Shown: positions 60,995 through 64,000 of the stretch, one piece after another | Numbering within the stretch: position 1 is the stretch's first letter | Layout: each line of letters starts with the position of its first letter | From: Winogradskyella bathintestinalis | GTDB taxonomy: Bacteria > Bacteroidota > Bacteroidia > Flavobacteriales > Flavobacteriaceae | DNA: 64,000 nt | Assembly (NCBI RefSeq): GCF_030407435.1 | Contig: NZ_JASDDK010000004.1 | Span: 62,001 to 126,000, forward strand | Direction of reading: 5' to 3' | Made by a program: the position numbers and the translations under genes | The notes under the pieces: model-generated | The model's input: only the letters and a program-made list of their open reading frames with translations | The model's database searches: none | Told to the model about the DNA's origin: nothing

Positions 60995-62806
60995 TTGAAA
61001 CGTTTTAAGCAGTTACTATTTTTTTTATGTTTTTCTATTGCAGCTCTCAGTTATGCACAAGAAAAACAAACCATAACCGTCAAATATTCTGGTAATACCT
61101 CCACGGATCCAGATATTAAAGAAGGTGCTTTGGTGTTTCTTAGAGATAAGTCTAAGCAAGTTCATTTTGTACATAAAGGAGCTGATCTTTTTTGTGATAA
61201 AGCAATTTATTATGAAGATCAAGATTTTATAGAAGCGTTTAGCAATGTAAACATGAAGCAAGGAGACACCATTAATATGGTTGCTAAATATTTAGAATAT
61301 AGTGGCAAAACGCAATTGGCAATTGCTCGAGGAGATGTAGTTTTAACCGAACCGCAATCCACATTAAAAACTGATACGTTATATTTTGATCGGATAAAGC
61401 AACAAACTTATTACAATTCTCAAGGAACGGTTGTTAGAGATTCTTCGGGCACCATTACGAGTCAAATTGGGCGTTATTATATGAACGCCAGTAAATACCA
61501 ATTTGTACAAGATGTTGTACTTGTTAATCCCGATTATACTTTAAACACAAATCGTCTCGATTTCTTTACCGAGAATGGACATGCTTATCTTTTTGGCCCA
61601 TCTACCATAACCGGTGAAACGAGTAAAATTTATTCTGAACGTGGTTTTTATGACACTAATAATAACGTAGGCCATTTTCAGCGGAATGCTAAAATCGATT
61701 ACGAAAATCGAACAGTTGAAGGCGATAGTCTATACTTTGATCGTAACAAAAATTTTGCTTCTGCAACCAACCATATTACCGTTACCGACACTTTAAATAA
61801 TAGCATTGTTAAGGGGCATTATGCTGAAGTATGGCGCGCCAAAGATTCTATGTATATCACCAAACGCGCCTTAGCGATTACGGTTCAAGAAAATGATTCC
61901 GTTTATATGCATGCAGATACGTTGATGGTTACAGGAAAACCAGAACATCGTATAACACGCGCTTACAATAATGCCAGGTTGTATAAAAGTGATTTAGCTG
62001 GTAAATCTGATTCTATTCATGTAGATCATAAGGAAGGTTTAACACAAATGATTAACCTGAGTAGATTTAGTTCAGATGATGCATTTGCCATAAAACGAAA
62101 ACCAGTGCTTTGGAATATCGGCAATCAAATGACGGGAGATACTATTCATTTAATTTCCAACGTTAAAACTGAGCAACTCGATTCCTTAAAAGTTTTTGAA
62201 AATGCCTTTTTAGTTAGCAAGGACACCTTGAGCGAAGATGGCTACAATCAAATAAAAGGTCAACGGTTAATCGGCTTATTTAGAGATAATGAAATTTACA
62301 ACGTAGATGTCATTAAAAATGCTGAAACTATTCGATATTTACGAAATGATAACAATGAATTGATTGGTATTCAAAAATCAAAATCTGGAAGTATCAGCGT
62401 TAAGATAATTGAACAAGTCGTGGATGAAGTAAGATTTATCAATCAAATTGATGGTAATATTTTTCCTGAAGAAGAATTCCCAAATAGTGCGAAACGATTT
62501 AGAGGTTTTGATTGGCGAGGCGAAGAACGGCCATTGTCTGTAGAAGATTTGTTTAAAGACGATCCACCTTTAGACTTACCAATAATTAAAGGTTTAGAAG
62601 ATTACGTTCCGCCGGAAGAATTTATAGACGATGCCATTACAGAACGTGTTGAGGAAGCTGGAAAGGCAGCGCCTAATCAACCAAATAAAGCAGCTCGTAA
62701 TCTACCTAAGAAATCAATTGTTGCGCCGTTGAATTCTCCATTAAAAAAAACAGACTCTTTACAGGTTAAAAATTTAAAACAGAGAACTAAAAATAAAGGT
62801 CAATAA
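60995..62806 (+). CDS. OstA/LptA-like LPS-transport family protein
   Basis: A 603-aa exported protein. The start is TTG at 60995 (the nearest ATG is out of frame), giving a signal peptide ending LSYAQEK. The mature part is a repeating beta-rich OstA fold: VFLRDKSKQVHFVHKGADLFCDKAIYY, then many lines of the form TLKTDTLYFDR and GHFQRNAKIDYENRTVEGDSLYFDR. This is the LptA-type jelly-roll continued far beyond the usual 180 aa, as in Bacteroidota OstA-like proteins. The C-terminus is Pro/Lys-rich. Likely periplasmic, in LPS traffic. Confidence 0.88.
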   Translation: MKRFKQLLFFLCFSIAALSYAQEKQTITVKYSGNTSTDPDIKEGALVFLRDKSKQVHFVHKGADLFCDKAIYYEDQDFIEAFSNVNMKQGDTINMVAKYLEYSGKTQLAIARGDVVLTEPQSTLKTDTLYFDRIKQQTYYNSQGTVVRDSSGTITSQIGRYYMNASKYQFVQDVVLVNPDYTLNTNRLDFFTENGHAYLFGPSTITGETSKIYSERGFYDTNNNVGHFQRNAKIDYENRTVEGDSLYFDRNKNFASATNHITVTDTLNNSIVKGHYAEVWRAKDSMYITKRALAITVQENDSVYMHADTLMVTGKPEHRITRAYNNARLYKSDLAGKSDSIHVDHKEGLTQMINLSRFSSDDAFAIKRKPVLWNIGNQMTGDTIHLISNVKTEQLDSLKVFENAFLVSKDTLSEDGYNQIKGQRLIGLFRDNEIYNVDVIKNAETIRYLRNDNNELIGIQKSKSGSISVKIIEQVVDEVRFINQIDGNIFPEEEFPNSAKRFRGFDWRGEERPLSVEDLFKDDPPLDLPIIKGLEDYVPPEEFIDDAITERVEEAGKAAPNQPNKAARNLPKKSIVAPLNSPLKKTDSLQVKNLKQRTKNKGQ

Positions 62807-63982
62807 TTGAAACCCGACTTTTTTAAATACCAAGCACAGACCACACCGCATCCTTTAGCAATGGAAATTAGCCACGCTAAAGGTTCGTATATTTTCGACA
62901 CCAACGGTAAAGCTTATCTCGATTTCGTGGCAGGAGTTTCGGCTTGCAGTTTAGGTCATGCACATCCAAAAGTTATCAACGCCGTAAAGGAACAGCTAGA
63001 CAAATATCTACATGTCATGGTTTATGGAGAATATATTCAAAAACCGCCTGTAGAGTTATCAAAATTGATCGCTCAACATTTACCGAAACCATTGGAATCT
63101 ACTTATTTGGTAAATTCCGGAACAGAAGCTATTGAAGGAAGCTTAAAATTAGCAAGGCGCTTTACTGGACGTTCAGAAATCATTGCCGCAAAAAATGCTT
63201 ATCATGGAAATACTTTAGGCTCGTTAAGCTTAATGGATTATGACGAACGCAAACAACCATTTTTGCCATTGCTTCCAGATATAAAACATATTGCATTTAA
63301 TTCTGAAAACGATTTACAACAAATTACACAAAACACTGCCGCTGTAATTTTAGAAACCATTCAGGGAGGTGCTGGTTTTATTGAACCTACCAACAACTAT
63401 TTAACTAAAGTACAAAAGCGATGTAATGAGGTTGGAGCGGTTTTTATTCTTGATGAAATTCAACCAGGTATCGGCAGAACCGGAAAATTATTTGGGTTTG
63501 AACATTATAATTGTCTCCCAGATATCGTAGTTACGGGCAAAGGTTTAGGAGGAGGTTTACCAATAGGAGCATTTACAGCTTCTAAAGATATGATGGCCAC
63601 TTTAAGCGACAATCCAAAATTAGGACATATTACAACCTTTGGTGGAAATCCCGTTATTGCAGCAGCAGCACTGGCAACTTTAAAGGAAATTACGGAGTCT
63701 AGACTTATGGCTGAAACATTAGAAAAGGAACAATTAATTCGGCAACACCTTCAGCATAAGCACATCAAGGAAATAAGAGGTCGCGGATTGATGCTAGCTG
63801 CTTTTTTTGACAATACCGAGATTACAAATCAAGTAATTATGAAAGCACAAAACCAAGGATTAATCCTATTTTGGTTACTTTTTGAACCTAAAGCCATCCG
63901 TATTACTCCTCCCTTAACTATTTCGAACGCTGAAATAATTGAAGGATGTAGCATTATAACTTCCATACTCGACAAAATATAG
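62807..63982 (+). CDS. Class III aminotransferase (acetylornithine/aspartate aminotransferase family)
   Basis: A 391-aa PLP transaminase of fold type I. It starts at TTG directly after the OstA stop (TAATTG); the YQAQTTPHPL opening is conserved in the family, so the TTG is the real start rather than the later ATG. PLP motifs: NSGTEAIEGSLKLAR, AAKNAYHGNTLGS, IFILDEIQPGIGRTGKLFGFE, and the Lys in VVTGKGLGGGLPIGA. Sequence alone does not separate acetylornithine from other omega-amino substrates. Confidence 0.9.
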   Translation: MKPDFFKYQAQTTPHPLAMEISHAKGSYIFDTNGKAYLDFVAGVSACSLGHAHPKVINAVKEQLDKYLHVMVYGEYIQKPPVELSKLIAQHLPKPLESTYLVNSGTEAIEGSLKLARRFTGRSEIIAAKNAYHGNTLGSLSLMDYDERKQPFLPLLPDIKHIAFNSENDLQQITQNTAAVILETIQGGAGFIEPTNNYLTKVQKRCNEVGAVFILDEIQPGIGRTGKLFGFEHYNCLPDIVVTGKGLGGGLPIGAFTASKDMMATLSDNPKLGHITTFGGNPVIAAAALATLKEITESRLMAETLEKEQLIRQHLQHKHIKEIRGRGLMLAAFFDNTEITNQVIMKAQNQGLILFWLLFEPKAIRITPPLTISNAEIIEGCSIITSILDKI

Positions 63983-64000
63983 ACCTAAAAATATCGTATA

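Overview
The window is low-GC chromosomal DNA from a member of the Bacteroidota, almost certainly a marine Flavobacteriaceae. The evidence is a gliding-motility lipoprotein (GldI), a type IX secretion sorting domain, a SusC/SusD pair with an ECF sigma/FecR switch, 2TM-domain proteins, many flavobacterial DUF families (DUF4290, DUF2805, DUF3810, DUF6503, Lacal_2735), and promoters of the Bacteroidota form TTG-N19-TAnnTTTG. I see no phage, insertion sequence, CRISPR array or rRNA. The genus cannot be fixed from the sequence alone.

Region 1 (1-7751, all +) is a photobiology and photoprotection island. It holds the 3' end of an FeS-BCP-type photolyase/cryptochrome, a divergent cryptochrome-like flavoprotein, two small conserved proteins (one DUF2805/TIGR03643), a GTP cyclohydrolase I operon (folE, a 76-aa unknown, an SDR without the catalytic Tyr, glutathione peroxidase, a 54-aa Lacal_2735 protein, TspO), an SRPBCC protein, and a canonical class I photolyase behind a 23-bp palindrome. 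These genes plausibly supply pterin or flavin cofactor chemistry, light-driven DNA repair or signalling, and disposal of photo-oxidation products.

Region 2 (8270-17861) is housekeeping: murA (with Asp in place of the catalytic Cys), DUF4290 and DUF493 on the minus strand, then an ATPase, recQ-fmt, HU, YqgE, a class IV aminotransferase, a START-like protein and tRNA-Met(CAT). About 1.1 kb of decayed sequence (17.9-19.0 kb) follows the tRNA region.

Region 3 (18992-34742) is mostly minus strand: a class V PLP enzyme, DsbD, an M16 peptidase, a TlpA/DUF4369 lipoprotein, SusD, SusC with an N-terminal signalling (STN) domain, FecR, and a divergent ECF sigma factor. The last four form a cell-surface-signalling regulated outer-membrane uptake locus with no glycosidase in sight.

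Region 4 (34877-39009, minus) is a LytTR response regulator and a LytS-type kinase. The kinase has a fused C-terminal 2TM domain, and three stand-alone 2TM proteins lie between the two genes. A broken serine-hydrolase relic (39206-39865) follows.

Region 5 (39862-63982) is housekeeping and envelope: ndk, nrnA, gldI plus a cyclophilin-FKBP fusion lipoprotein, pepD, DUF3810, two amidohydrolase-like secreted proteins, DUF6503, a T9SS cargo protein, a TrmH-family methyltransferase, an M48 protease, a VOC protein, relA/spoT, a Fur-family regulator, purA, an OstA/LptA-like protein and a class III aminotransferase. Convergent pairs are separated by clear bidirectional terminators. Several genes begin at TTG.
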